From contig NC_058496.1 in assembly GCF_020382885.2 (NCBI RefSeq), positions 7,928,501 to 7,992,500 on the forward strand: DNA of 64,000 bases, read 5' to 3'. A program made the position numbers and the translations under genes. The notes under the pieces were generated by a model. It did no database searches and had not been told where the DNA came from. It saw only the letters and a list, made by a program, of their open reading frames with translations. Below are positions 50,305-61,490 of this stretch, piece after piece. Origin of the DNA: Scatophagus argus (taxonomy: Eukaryota > Chordata > Actinopteri > Scatophagidae). Within the stretch, counting starts at the first letter, position 1. Every line of letters starts with the position of its first letter.

Positions 50305-51717
50305 ATGCTTTGGCGCAGATGTGTCGTCCTATTGGTTCTCTGCATCTGTCCTATAGCCTCCCTCGTAATGTCTCCCTGTCCTGCTGGCTGCTGCTGTCCT
50401 CACCCGGGATTTCTGGTTTTGTGCGAGTCCCTGGGTCTCCGGTCACTTCCTCGCTCTGTCCCTCTCAGTACTTCAGCTTTATCTGTTGCCAGAAACCAGC
50501 TCTGTAACGTGGACCACCTGCTCCGGCCATTCTCGGGCCTGCAGGAACTGAGCCTCAGCCATAATCTGCTGGCCCGCTTCCCTCGCGGACTGCCTCCCAG
50601 TCTGGAGTCCCTGCTCCTGCAAGAAAACCACATCACTTATATCACCTCTGGCGCCCTACGGCAACTGAGGAACCTCACTCGTCTGGATCTGGAGGACAAC
50701 CGCATCCGGGCTATCCAACCTGGGGCACTTCAAGGTCTGAACAAGCTCCAGGTCCTGACATTGAAGGGCAACAAGCTCACAAGCCTCCCTCTGAATCTTC
50801 CTCCATCACTGACCCATTTAGACCTCTCAGAAAACTGCATCTCTGTCCTGGACCTGCCCTCGCTGTCTGCCCTGGTCAACCTGCAGGTCCTGAAGATCAA
50901 CAGCAACTGCCTGCGTTCAGTCCCAGAGAGTGCCTTTGACAGCCTGCCACGTCTCAGATCAGTGGACCTGAACAACAACCTGTGGGTATGCGAGTGTGAC
51001 ATTTTGTATCTTTACCGCTGGCTGCTGAGTGGCAGGGTGAGGATGGCCACAGACCTGGTGTGCACCGAGCCCGTCCATCTTGCTCACCGTCTGCTTCTGA
51101 ACCTCTCTGTTGTGGGTATCTGTCCTCGTGTCCTGAAGCCAAATGACAAGACGCACCAGCTGGACCTCAACTCTACACCAGAGAGAAAGCTAAAGATGCT
51201 TACCGTGAAGCCCACACGAACAAACCTATTTGAAAATAAGAGTTATTTGGGAAACTTGTCAAAGCAACTGTTGCAAGTAACAACAGCTGGACTCCTTTCT
51301 AAAGAACCTCCCAAGACTCGTGTATTACTTGAACAGTACTCTTTAGAGACTTTCACCTATGAGGAGTGTTTGTCCCTAAACAAAACACAGCCAGTCAGCC
51401 CACCACATTTAAAAATCACTACTCTTCTCCCTGACGGGGAACAGAAATGCAGAGACAACATCACAGGTCAGTACCCTCAGATTAATGCAACCGTTGCTGA
51501 AGGAACACGATCTTTGCTCTCTACAAACAGAGACTCACCCTGGCCGACTCCCGACCCTCGACCGAATACACAACAAGACTCTGCAGTGGTCATCTCTCTG
51601 CTCACTGCCTTATGTGTATTAGTAGCTCTCCTAATGTTGGCAGTGCTACTTGTACTGAAAAAGGTGCTTCTGCACCAACAGCGGGTGGCTCCACTCGATG
51701 GAGGATCTGGTGCGTGA
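50305..51717 (+). CDS. Leucine-rich-repeat type I membrane protein (unnamed)
   Basis: 470 residues in one coding exon, starting 6 nt after a splice acceptor (AG 50297-50298). Residues 1 to about 20 form a signal peptide (VVLLVLCICPIASL). A cysteine-rich LRR N-cap follows (CPAGCCCPHPGFLVLC). About seven leucine-rich repeats cover residues 55-215 (LQELSLSHNLL, LTRLDLEDNRI, LQVLTLKGNKL, LTHLDLSENCI). An LRR C-cap with CxC and a Trp comes next (NNLWVCECDILYLYRWL ... CTEP ... GIC), then a 150-residue stalk with several N-x-S/T sites and Thr/Pro/Ser enrichment, a membrane helix at about 427-451 and a short tail with no signalling motif (KKVLLHQQRVAPLDGGSGA). The layout resembles GP1BA/GP5, TPBG and LRRC adhesion proteins, but I cannot assign an orthologue. 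Likely a cell-surface binding or adhesion protein. AATAAA lies at 51886-51891. Confidence 0.85.
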   Translation: MLWRRCVVLLVLCICPIASLVMSPCPAGCCCPHPGFLVLCESLGLRSLPRSVPLSTSALSVARNQLCNVDHLLRPFSGLQELSLSHNLLARFPRGLPPSLESLLLQENHITYITSGALRQLRNLTRLDLEDNRIRAIQPGALQGLNKLQVLTLKGNKLTSLPLNLPPSLTHLDLSENCISVLDLPSLSALVNLQVLKINSNCLRSVPESAFDSLPRLRSVDLNNNLWVCECDILYLYRWLLSGRVRMATDLVCTEPVHLAHRLLLNLSVVGICPRVLKPNDKTHQLDLNSTPERKLKMLTVKPTRTNLFENKSYLGNLSKQLLQVTTAGLLSKEPPKTRVLLEQYSLETFTYEECLSLNKTQPVSPPHLKITTLLPDGEQKCRDNITGQYPQINATVAEGTRSLLSTNRDSPWPTPDPRPNTQQDSAVVISLLTALCVLVALLMLAVLLVLKKVLLHQQRVAPLDGGSGA

Positions 51718-52268
51718 CATCAGCACAGACACACTGAAAATGTTTTAATGAATTTAATTCATAATAAGCACACCATCTCATACAGTATTCTGTTATATTT
51801 TTGCATGTGTACATAAAAAGCTGACCTAACTGCACTTCATACTGAATCCTCCAAAAAGGTGGAGTGATTTTATACACTCAGGCCAAATAAAGTCAAAATG
51901 CCAAAAAAAAACTGTACAAAACAAAAGTATGAGAGTTTCTGATTTGATGTATCTTTCTTATGTTCTTTGTAGAAAAACACTGCAAAGAGGCAACAATGCC
52001 AATCTCCTTTGTTCAAATTTAAGGATCATAATTCTGATCACATTATTTAAAACAAATGAACATCTTTAAAATCCGGCACTTGAACAATATGAAAGTCTTG
52101 GCTTGAATTGAAGACAGTGACCCTACATCAATTACACAGGGAGACTTTTAAAGGGTATAAAACACCCAAAAGAATGAAAGACCTGATGTAGTGTAGAGTA
52201 GCCAATCTTCCAGGCAGCACTGCAGTGAAACACTGAGTTGCCCATAATGGATGGCTAATCACAACATA
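51718..52268. other. Convergent 3' ends of the LRR gene and iscu
   Basis: Plus-strand AATAAA at 51886-51891 serves the LRR gene. For iscu on the minus strand only weak signals are seen (ATTAAA, read as TTTAAT near 51744 and 51753), so the two 3'UTRs may overlap. No coding frame. Confidence 0.5.
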
Positions 52269-53427
52269 TTAACTGGTGGCTTGTACACGTTTCTGCTTCT
52301 TGTCCTCTTGTTTTAGTCTGTAGTCTGACAGCGCTGCTTTTATGGCATCTTCTGCAAGCACTGAAAGGAAGTTTAAGAAAACCCTTTAAGCATGAAATGA
52401 ACCACAGAAATAGCTTTGATTTTATCAAGAAATATACAGCCAGGTGACAAATTACAGGAAAAACCTTAAGAAAATAAACAAACATCAAACTTAATTCTTT
52501 ATAATCATAAAACTTTACCAGTTCACTGCTAAGACACTTTGGTTTTCCTTTGACTTGTGATCCCTCTGCATGTTAATTTAGTTTAGAAGTGTATGATGAC
52601 ACTGCCTTTGCATTAGAACATTACATCGCTTTACTTCTTTGCTGTGAACTTACTAGAGCAATGAAGCTTGACCGGAGGAAGGCAGAGTTCTTTGGCAATG
52701 TCTGTGTTTTTGATCTTCAGAGCTTCATCAATCTACAGGATGACAGCCGACAGATCAGATCGTCAACAACAAAGCAGGATTTGTAAAGACATTACTCTCC
52801 TTTAATATTCATCATTGTTATACCCACTCACCGACTTCCCCTTCACCCACTCTGTTGCCAGAGAGCTAGAGGCAATGGCTGATCCACAGCCAAATGTCTT
52901 AAATCGCGCATCAACAATCTTGCCATTTTCATCCACCTGGATCTGTAAACAACATATAGTAAAACAACTAGTTGTACAACAGTAGGCTGAAAGTGGGCTG
53001 TTGTGAGTCATTGTCTTGACCTTCTTACCTGAAGTTTCATAACATCACCACAGGCTGGTGCACCGACCAATCCAGTCCCCACATTCTTAGAGTTTTTGTC
53101 AAAAGACCCCACATTTCTCGGGTTTTCATAGTGGTCCAACACCTTGAGAAAAGTCACAAGACGGAAAAGTTTCCAGAAACATGTCAGAAAGATAAGACTC
53201 AGCTGATAAAGGTAGCTAACATTGTACCTACAGCTAACGTCAGACACACGAAGCTAACCGTGAATAAAACACCAGTGACGTGAGTTTGTTACAATAACGA
53301 ATTTAAAACACATTTAGTTGGTTACCTTTTTGTGATATGAACAGAGCGCACTCAGCTGCGGGCTGCATAACCTTCTGCTAAATAACAACAGCGAGGACGC
53401 AGAGTTTCGTAAAGAGACAATCGCCAT
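52269..53427 (-). CDS. iscu: Iron-sulfur cluster assembly scaffold ISCU
   Basis: ISCU is the mitochondrial matrix scaffold on which NFS1-ISD11-ACP with frataxin builds [2Fe-2S] clusters. Minus-strand exons: 53326-53427, 53029-53142, 52832-52942, 52654-52732, 52269-52360 (498 nt, 165 residues; human 167). Residues 1 to about 33 are an Arg/Ser/Leu mitochondrial presequence ([16 protein letters not shown]) ending in SYHKK. All three cluster cysteines are present (APACGDV, TFGCGSA, LHCSML), with the Asp after the first Cys and the LPPVK motif that binds the HSCA/HSPA9 chaperones. The Met after CS, where substitution in yeast bypasses frataxin, is kept; its codon is split across exons four and five. 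It is divergent from sart3, with 231 bp between start codons. The C-terminal tail is short, basic and variable. Confidence 0.97.
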
Positions 53428-53658
53428 GTTCAGATGCCGATGGTGAACGGAAATCAACGAGAGAGCGCGAGTGAAGAAGAGCACTTTCTGTTGACAAACA
53501 AGTGAAGCGGGAAGGTGTCGGCGAAGAAGGAGCACCTACTAGCGGCTAACAGCAGCCGTTACACTTTGGGGGGTATTCACGGTGAGTTCAGTGACAGGCT
53601 CCACCTCCCACGGTACTCCTTGCTTGTTGGTTGTTACCAGGCAGACAGCATTTCCAAC
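53428..53658. promoter_or_regulatory. Bidirectional iscu/sart3 promoter interval
   Basis: Only 231 bp separate the two start codons. The interval is GC-richer than its surroundings, has CpGs and lacks a TATA box on either strand. The same head-to-head pair exists in human. Sequence GTGAGT at 53582 and TTACCAG ending at 53640 could bound a 59 nt micro-intron in the sart3 leader, but this is speculative. Confidence 0.7.
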
Positions 53659-56600
53659 ATGGCAGCGTCAAGCAGCGCAGAGCAAACGCAGTTGCAAGAT
53701 ATGGAGGAGGAAGATGCAGGAATGGAAGAGAGGGAGATGGAATCGGACGGAGAGGAGGAGGAGGGCATGGGAACAGAAAATTCAGACGATGAAGATGACG
53801 ATACATCGGAAGACGAGAAAGAAAATGAAGCCGAAATCCAACGTCTGGAGGAGCAGGTAATTAGCCAGTAACCTAGTCAAGCTTGGTTAACTGATGTTAG
53901 CCGACTAGCTAATGAGAATGAATGGATGGTAAACACAGTCAGCTACAGGACGGCAGTTCCAAAATCGTGAAGTGCTCTGCCCTGTTCTGGTGTAAATTAA
54001 ACTGAAAATACACCAGTGCTAACTGTTTTTTGTTATCCAGAACGGTTACATGAGCGCGTATGATACGACGTCATTCACGTAGCTATCGTGATTAGCTTAG
54101 CTCACCTGCTAATCTGTGATGCTATTGATTTGTCTCGTGTCACACGCGCCCTTTTTCACTGTGCGAGTTCAGTATGACATTAGAGCTTACAGTTTAGTTA
54201 GAAAGTGCTTGTCTACATATAAAGTACACACTGTCCTAACTTAGTGGCTGTCATATGTGAGGTGTTAAATCTACCGGATTGGTAACATCTTATAACGTAG
54301 CATTTAACGATGCTGCAACGTTTCTTATGTTACACTCAGTTTATTAGGCACACCTAGCTAAAAGTAATGCGGCCAAACGCAACGGCCCTGCAACAAATCT
54401 TACATTCACGAAGGTTATAATATTATTTAATTGAAACACTATGGCAAAATAGTTGAAAAAAATTATTTCCCCCTAAAAATAACATTATCAACTTCATTCA
54501 AGTTGAAGCTATTAGAATGTATTAGAGTAGTGATATACCTAATTACAGGTGTACTTTATTATTACGTCTTACTTCCCCATCTTCTGTGCATTTTTTCAGC
54601 TGTCGATAAATGCTTTCGACTACAACTGCCATGTCGATCTCATCAAACTACTGAAGCAGGAGGGAGAGCTTTTCCGTCTGCGAAAGGCAAGGCAGAAGAT
54701 GAGTGAACTCTTTCCCCTCACTGAAGGTTGGTTTATGTCTAATACTGTTTGGGGGTCAGTTGGTAGCAGCTCTCTATTATTTGCAACTGAAACTGCACTT
54801 TTGAACCCTGCAGAAATCTGGCTAGATTGGCTCAAGGATGAAATACGTCTGACTGGGGAGGAGCCAAACCGGGAGAAAGTTTATGAACTTTTTGAGAGAG
54901 CTGTAAAAGACTATATCTGTGAGTACATCACGCCATTGCCACTGCCTTTGTTTTGACACTCAGTCTTTTCATTATCTTAACATTTAGTTGTGCATCTTCA
55001 ACCCAGGTCCGGATATCTGGCTTGAATATGCTCAGTATTCAATCGGTGGCATGGGGTCACCAGGTGGGATAGACAAGGTGAGATCCATCTTTGAAAGAGC
55101 TGTGACAGCTGTGGGGCTTCACATGACCAAGGGACAGACGGTGTGGGAGGCGTACAGAGAGTTTGAGAACGCCATTCTATCTACAATACAGGTTTGTGTT
55201 TCCATTGCCAGGACCTTATCAGTGTTCAGACATATGCTCTGTTTTTGTTGCTGTTACATGTATGTGCCAGAGAGACATTCTTTGTGATGATGTGGTTTGA
55301 ATGCAAGGTGCAAAGCTGTTCTTTAGTGCACATTGCAGGTAAAACATGGAGAAAGATAGTCTGCTCATTTAACTCAGAATAAATTCAAACACTTTGGACA
55401 CTCTTGAATTGATTTACTTTGACGTTTGAATGAATAGACTTTTGCTAAATTTTGACACAATTTTCTCTGCTATGTTTCCTCTCAGCCTCCCCCTGGCAGG
55501 ATTCCCAGCCGTGAGGAGCAGGAGCTGCTGAACGCTCAGCTTGAGCGAATCCATACACTGTTTCGCCGCCAGCTGGCCATCCCCTTAATGGGTGAGCATG
55601 ATGCCTGTTCTGTAGAGACGAGCTGTACAATGGGCAGGATTCCTGTTGTAAGGGCCATATGTCATGGCCCACCTGCAAAACTGTAAAGTACCTCATTTAA
55701 AAACATAATGCTGCCTTGTAGGATAAGTCAAGGGTTGCACAGCTGTGTCATTTGGCTTTTGAAATACTATACAGATTTAGCTCTCCAGGCCCTGACCACG
55801 CTTTCAGTTTGTTGCAGGAGAAGACAAGTGATAACCAGATGGTCCAGTGTTGTGTTGATTCATTTCTGGTCTAGTCAAATGAAAACTAGAGATGTTTCTT
55901 TATTTTTGAAAACCTCTCCAGTATGGACTTTTCACTTGTTGAAAAGTTCACTGGAGTACTGGACCAAGATTGTGCAGTATACAGTAAAATTTTTGCATGT
56001 TTTCACATTCCTTGCTCTGTTGCTTTGTAGACATGGAAGCCACCTATGCAGAGTATGAGGAGTGGTCTGAACATGGTGTGTCTGAGACAGTCATACATCA
56101 GTATAAAAAGGCTTTGCAGCAGATGGAGAAGTGCAAACCTTTTGAAGAGTCACTGGTAACTGACTTACATTGATTTTCTAAGTCATCTTGGCTGCAACAA
56201 TAGCTTTTCAGTTACTGTTCAAAAAGTAACATTACATTGCATGCTGTTGTCTTGCTGCAGCTGGCAGCAGAACCTCCCAAACTGGCAGAGTATCAGACCT
56301 ACATCGACTTTGAACTGAAGGAGGGCGACCCAGCTCGGATCCAGATAACCTTTGAGCGGACTCTGGCAGAGAACTGCCTGGTACCAGACATGTGGGCAAA
56401 ATACACCACATATCTTGTGAGTATTGGTCAGTGTTTGGCACGATGCTGTTCTTAAACGGCTCCCAGTCAGACTGCTATGTTTACTGTGTAGAGTTTGGAT
56501 TAATTTCACATGCCATTACCTCCCAGTCTGACTGCTCTTATTCAGTGCCTAAAACTTGCCAACTCCATCTCCTGCCAGGAAGGGCTAAACAACTATGATC

Positions 56601-59600
56601 ACAGTGTAGCACTGAGCTTATCTTGATAAATTACAGCCGGTGATTTCTCCAACAGCTCCACAAATTTATGGGTCTTTTAACTGTTATAAATTAGTTTATC
56701 ATTTTAAACACTAATCTTGGACAGTACATCATGACACACTGGGATGATGAATGAATGAATGAATGTTTTACTCATCTAGGAAGAGTAAACTTCCTAGTTT
56801 AGAGTAAAGTTTATTTTTTTTTCTTTTCAAATTTGTGTCCAAAAGTGTCTAGCTTCCTGTTTGGTTAAATGTGTTTCTGTAAAACTCACATTTGGCTGGT
56901 TTTCTCAGCTTGTAAAAACAACAGTGTGTGAGATGGGTGGGATGTTAGAAAATGTGGTTGCTTATAAAAGCAAATGTCTCACCTGGTTTGAGTTCATTTT
57001 AACCTTTTTTTTTTTGTATTCTCTAAAGGATCGTCAGCTAAAGATTAAAGACTTGGTTCTCTCCTCTCATGAGCGTGCTGTCAGGAACTGCCCATGGACC
57101 ATGGGTCTGTGGAAGAGCTACGTGCTAGCGCTGGAGAGGCATGGAGCTGACCATCAGATCATCTCAGGTAAGAGCTAGACTGCCATGTGAAGCTGTTCAT
57201 TTGATCATTTGTTTGCTGTTTTCATGCAGTTTGTGTGTTTCAGTGTCTTGTGTATGTATTTGTGGCAAACATTACTGAAACGGACCCATATGTTTTGTTA
57301 CAGTGAACTATGAAGGATGTAAACATGTGACAAATGTTGGACAGCCATGACTGTCTTGAATATGCTTTTAAATACTAATTCTCTCATGGGGAAATATGCT
57401 TGACTCTTATTTTGATATGCTGAAACTTGCCAGGACTGATCATGTATAGGGATATTCCTGATGTCTAAACAGGAAGTTTAAACTTAGACTAGTCTAAAAG
57501 TAAGAAAACAGTCTAAATTGAGCACAATATAATCTATGAGGTTAAACATTGTGCAAAAAAAATATTGCATATATTAAAAAGCCCTTTGAAAATCTGTGAA
57601 TCATGTTGTTCACTGATATCTCACAGACAACAGTTAACTGGCTTTGTGGTGTCCCACATAAACTAGACATGGCTCCTACATTTACATCAATAGAATAATA
57701 ATCAGTTTGGTATCTGACTAGTATTTCTGTTGCCAGCCGGCGGGAATAGCAGCATTTAAACAACCAGCCAACGGATCATTCACATCTCTAATCATGTCGT
57801 TTCTTCGTCTTCCTCGCAGATGTTTTTGAAAAGGCGCTGAATGCAGGTTTCATTCAAGCAACGGATTATGTGGAAATTTGGCAGGCATACCTCGATTACC
57901 TGAGGAGACGTGTGGATTTCAGCAAAGGTGGGAGCAGCTGTGTGTGAAACAGACTTCGTATTTATGTTTGGAAACTACTGAACTCACCCATGCCTCCGTT
58001 CCCTTGGTGTTTCCTGTTTTTTATTTATTTATTTATTTATTGTTTTTTTTGCAGAATCAAGTAAAGAGTTAGAGGAGTTGCGAGGAGCTTTCTCTCGGTC
58101 TATAGACTACATGAAACAAGATGTTGAAGAAAGTAGGTGAATTTGAGTGTGACAGATTTACTTTCGTGCTATACTTGGTTTGGTTTTTGTTTAATTCATT
58201 GTCTTGTGTCACTGCAGGGTTTGGTGAAAGTGGAGATCCATCTTGTATCATAATGCAGATCTGGGCAAGGATTGAGGTAAGTAGTGCTACAATGACGACC
58301 ATTTTCAAGAGTTAGATTGCCATCATGTTGTGTTGATCCCTCCATTTAATTTGTTTTTGTGTTTTATTTTTGACTTATTTATTTCTTTCATATTTCTGTG
58401 TCTAAAATTAATTATTGTGTATTTTAAACTTAACGTGTACAATTAGGCTATCATATACTTGTTACCAAGTTACCTTGAAGCAAATAACATCACTAATAAA
58501 GGTCCTTTGAAATACATGTTGAAAGACTAAAAAATAAAAAAGTTGCGAAGGTATGGCCACACTTTTTGGAAAATGTGACAGTTTTAGTTGAAATAAGCTA
58601 TTAGAAATAAGCAGGTAATTTATGCTTAAGATTCTAAAGTTAACAATAAAAAAATAAAATTCTGCACAATTTTTGCTTTTTTTTTTCTTTACTTCCAGGC
58701 TCTCCATTGCAAGAACATGCAAAAAGCCAGAGAACTGTGGGACACTATTATGACCAAAGGGAATGCCAAGTATGCCAACATGTGGCTGGAGTACTATAAC
58801 CTTGAGAGGTCTGTGGCCTGTGTGACTACACATTTCACCCCAAATTTCTATACGGTGTCCTTGATGTTGTACTTTATCTGTAGGTCTTATGGGGACCCGG
58901 TTCACTGTCGAAAAGCTCTCCACAGAGCAGTTCAGTGCACTTCAGACTACCCTGAGCATGTGTGTGAAGTCCTGCTCTCCTTCGAGAGGGTGGAAGGTGA
59001 GTGATAATGTAAGGCTCAAAGTTAACATAAGAATAAAGAAGATTTTCATTGATTACACTCTCTCTCTTTTTGCATCCTCACCAACAGGTTCTCTGGAGGA
59101 CTGGGATGTGGCAGTGCAGAAGACGGAGACCCGGCTGAACAGGATTAATGAGCAACGAGCAAAGGTAGGGCAGCGTTGTACTGGGCAGGTGTGTGATTTT
59201 GCTGTTTTTGGCTAATGTTACCGTGTGCTGTCCATCTGTTAGGTGGCTGAGAAAGAAGCCATCATGGCTCGCCAAGAAGAGGAGAGAGCTGAACAGCGGC
59301 GGAAGGCCAAGTCAGACAAGAAGGCTCAGAAGAAGTTCCAGAAAGGAACTCGAGCTGGGGAGAAGAGGAAAGCTGAGCAGGATGACTATGGTGATGAGTG
59401 GAACGAGGACTCAGGTGAAGGAAGATAATGATATGATGAACTCTTTTATTTTCAAACAAAACTGACACGATGACAAAAATGATTGTGTTTCCTAAGGTTT
59501 ATTTTCGTCCTTTACAGAGCAAGCTCCAAAAAGACACAGGGGAAGTGGGGACCAAACCACAGAAGAGCAGATGGAGACCGAGATGGGACTGTCTGGGAGA

Positions 59601-61189
59601 AACGATCCTCCTGGCTTTAAGCCTGCTCAGCTTGGCTCTAAAAAGGCCCAGCAGGCAGTTGCAGCCGCTGCTCTGAGGCAGAAAGATGACAGGCCAGAGC
59701 TTCGTGACGATAAAAACAGCGTTTTCATCAGCAATCTGACATACACGCTGGAGGAGCCAGAAGCAAAGCTCAGGACGCTGTTTGAGTCCTGTGGTCCCAT
59801 CAAACAGATTCGTCCTATCTTCAGCAACAAAGGGAGCTTCAAAGGATATGGCTATGTACAGTTTGAGTCTCCAGTGTCCGTACCTGAGGCCCTGAAGCTG
59901 GACAGGCGGGAGGTTGACGGCAGGCCCATGTTTGTGTCACCGTGTGTGGATAAAAACAGAAATCCTGACTTCAAGGTAAATATGAATACAAGTTGGAATG
60001 TTTTTTATCATAACCACAGTCTCTGCTGGTCTTTAAAAGTTTAAAATCACTGACCCATTAACAGCGTACAATGCAACATATTTTCTATTGCCTTGACCTT
60101 AGTTTGTTTAATCCATTATATACCACTTATCTAGGTCCAGATCATGTTTATTTGATTATATTATGTGGAGCTATTGTAATATACTGCTGCGAGGTACTGA
60201 AAAAATGTGGTAAAACAATCAGTAATTGTATCCTTCTGGTTCCTGCTAGTTTCCCATTTTACTTTGGTCAATATGATAGTAACACAGGTGTAAAATTGAA
60301 TTATATGTGGTTTAAATTGGTGAGCACTGCAGAAATCCTGATGATGTTATCAGTACAAGTAACTGTGTTGCATTAATGTCCATGCAGGTGTTTAAATACA
60401 ACACTTCAATGGAGAAACAAAAAATTTTTATCTCTGGGCTGCCGTTTTCATGCACTAAAGAGCAACTGGAAGAAATCTGCAAAAGTCATGGCACCGTCGT
60501 AGATGCTCGTCTGGTCACGTATCGCTCAGGAAAACCCAAGGTGAGGCTTAAAGGGGGACGCAGTGTGTAGATGTTTGGCTAGTCATAGTCATCTGGATTG
60601 AACTTAAGATAACCGCCTTTGACCAAGCAGATACTGAGCAAGTTCAGGGGTGTGTAGGGACTCTGACTGATGTATTAACTCTCTCTGTCTGTGTGATTCT
60701 GCAGGGTCTTGCATATGTTGAGTTTGCAGATGAGGCTCATGCTTCCCAGGCAGTTCTGAAAATGGACGGCATGGAGTTACAGGGCAACAAAATCTCTGTT
60801 GCCATAAGTAACCCTCCTCGCAGAAACATGGACAAACCTGGTTTCAACAGGCCCATGACAGACATGATGCCTCGGCAGGTCTACGGAGCGTAAGTGTATT
60901 GAAGCATTACTCAGTTGTGCCAACTGAGATGGTTTGAAAATCGGCTGCTTTCAGATCTGTAACTGCACAGAAACACAACTGTCTTTCTTTTTCCAGGAGA
61001 GGAAGAGGACGCACCCAGCTCTCATTGCTCCCTCGTTCCCTGCATCGGCAGAGTGGGCCTGTGAGCAAAGTGGAGAACGGGACTACAGCTGAGCAGGTGC
61101 CGGCGACAACCAGCGCGTCCGCAAACACAGCTGGAGAAACGAAACCTTTGTCGAATTCAGACTTTGCCAGGATGCTTCTCAGTAAGTGA
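53659..61189 (+). CDS. sart3: SART3, U4/U6 snRNP recycling factor
   Basis: SART3 (yeast Prp24-related) reanneals U4 and U6 snRNAs and recruits the deubiquitinases USP4/USP15 in the nucleus. Nineteen exons, all phase-consistent: 53659-53856, 54600-54726, 54814-54918, 55007-55191, 55486-55591, 56031-56155, 56261-56416, 57029-57167, 57820-57927, 58055-58132, 58218-58276, 58699-58808, 58884-58996, 59088-59164, 59243-59414, 59518-59975, 60388-60540, 60705-60889, 60997-61189. They total 2847 nt, 948 residues (human 963). The acidic N-terminus is followed by HAT repeats at about 70-560 (WLEYAQYSIGG, ANMWLEYYNLER), then a Lys-rich nuclear-signal region at about 563-610. RRM1 is at about 685-760 (RNP2 VFISNL, RNP1 KGYGYVQF) and RRM2 at about 783-860 (IFISGL, KGLAYVEF). 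The C-terminal NSDFARMLLSK matches the conserved end that contacts LSm proteins. Confidence 0.97.
58020..58041. repeat. (TTTA)n microsatellite in a sart3 intron
   Basis: About five TTTA units directly before the pyrimidine tract and acceptor of the exon starting at 58055. Confidence 0.9.
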
Positions 61190-61490
61190 GAAGATCAGCG
61201 AGAGAATTACGACCGCCTTCACACTGAAAGCCATCATGTGTCCTTACAAATTAGTGTTGGTGATTTTTCTGTAATTGGTTATATGGCCTCCCTTTAATCT
61301 TGTTCTCATTGTCTGCTCTGCGAGATTGCCTTAATCGCCAAGCACCTGCATCCCTCCGTCACAAACACTCTTCAACCAAGACTTTCCACCAGTGTGACGA
61401 GTCGTTTTCATTTTGGTCTGTTTGAAGGTGGCTAGCAGGCTTTTTTTTTTCTTTTTCTTTTTAAATAAAAAGTGTATCATATTTGTGTGT
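61190..61490 (+). other. sart3: sart3 3' untranslated region
   Basis: AATAAA at 61464-61469 after a T-rich run gives a short 3'UTR of about 300 nt. Further AATAAA hexamers downstream (for example 63382-63387) leave longer forms possible. Confidence 0.6.

Noticed and set aside
53515-53658. In-frame extension of sart3 upstream of its ATG
   Set aside because: It begins with a GTG, not ATG, and overlaps the shared promoter/5'UTR. The ATG at 53659 gives the expected acidic N-terminus.
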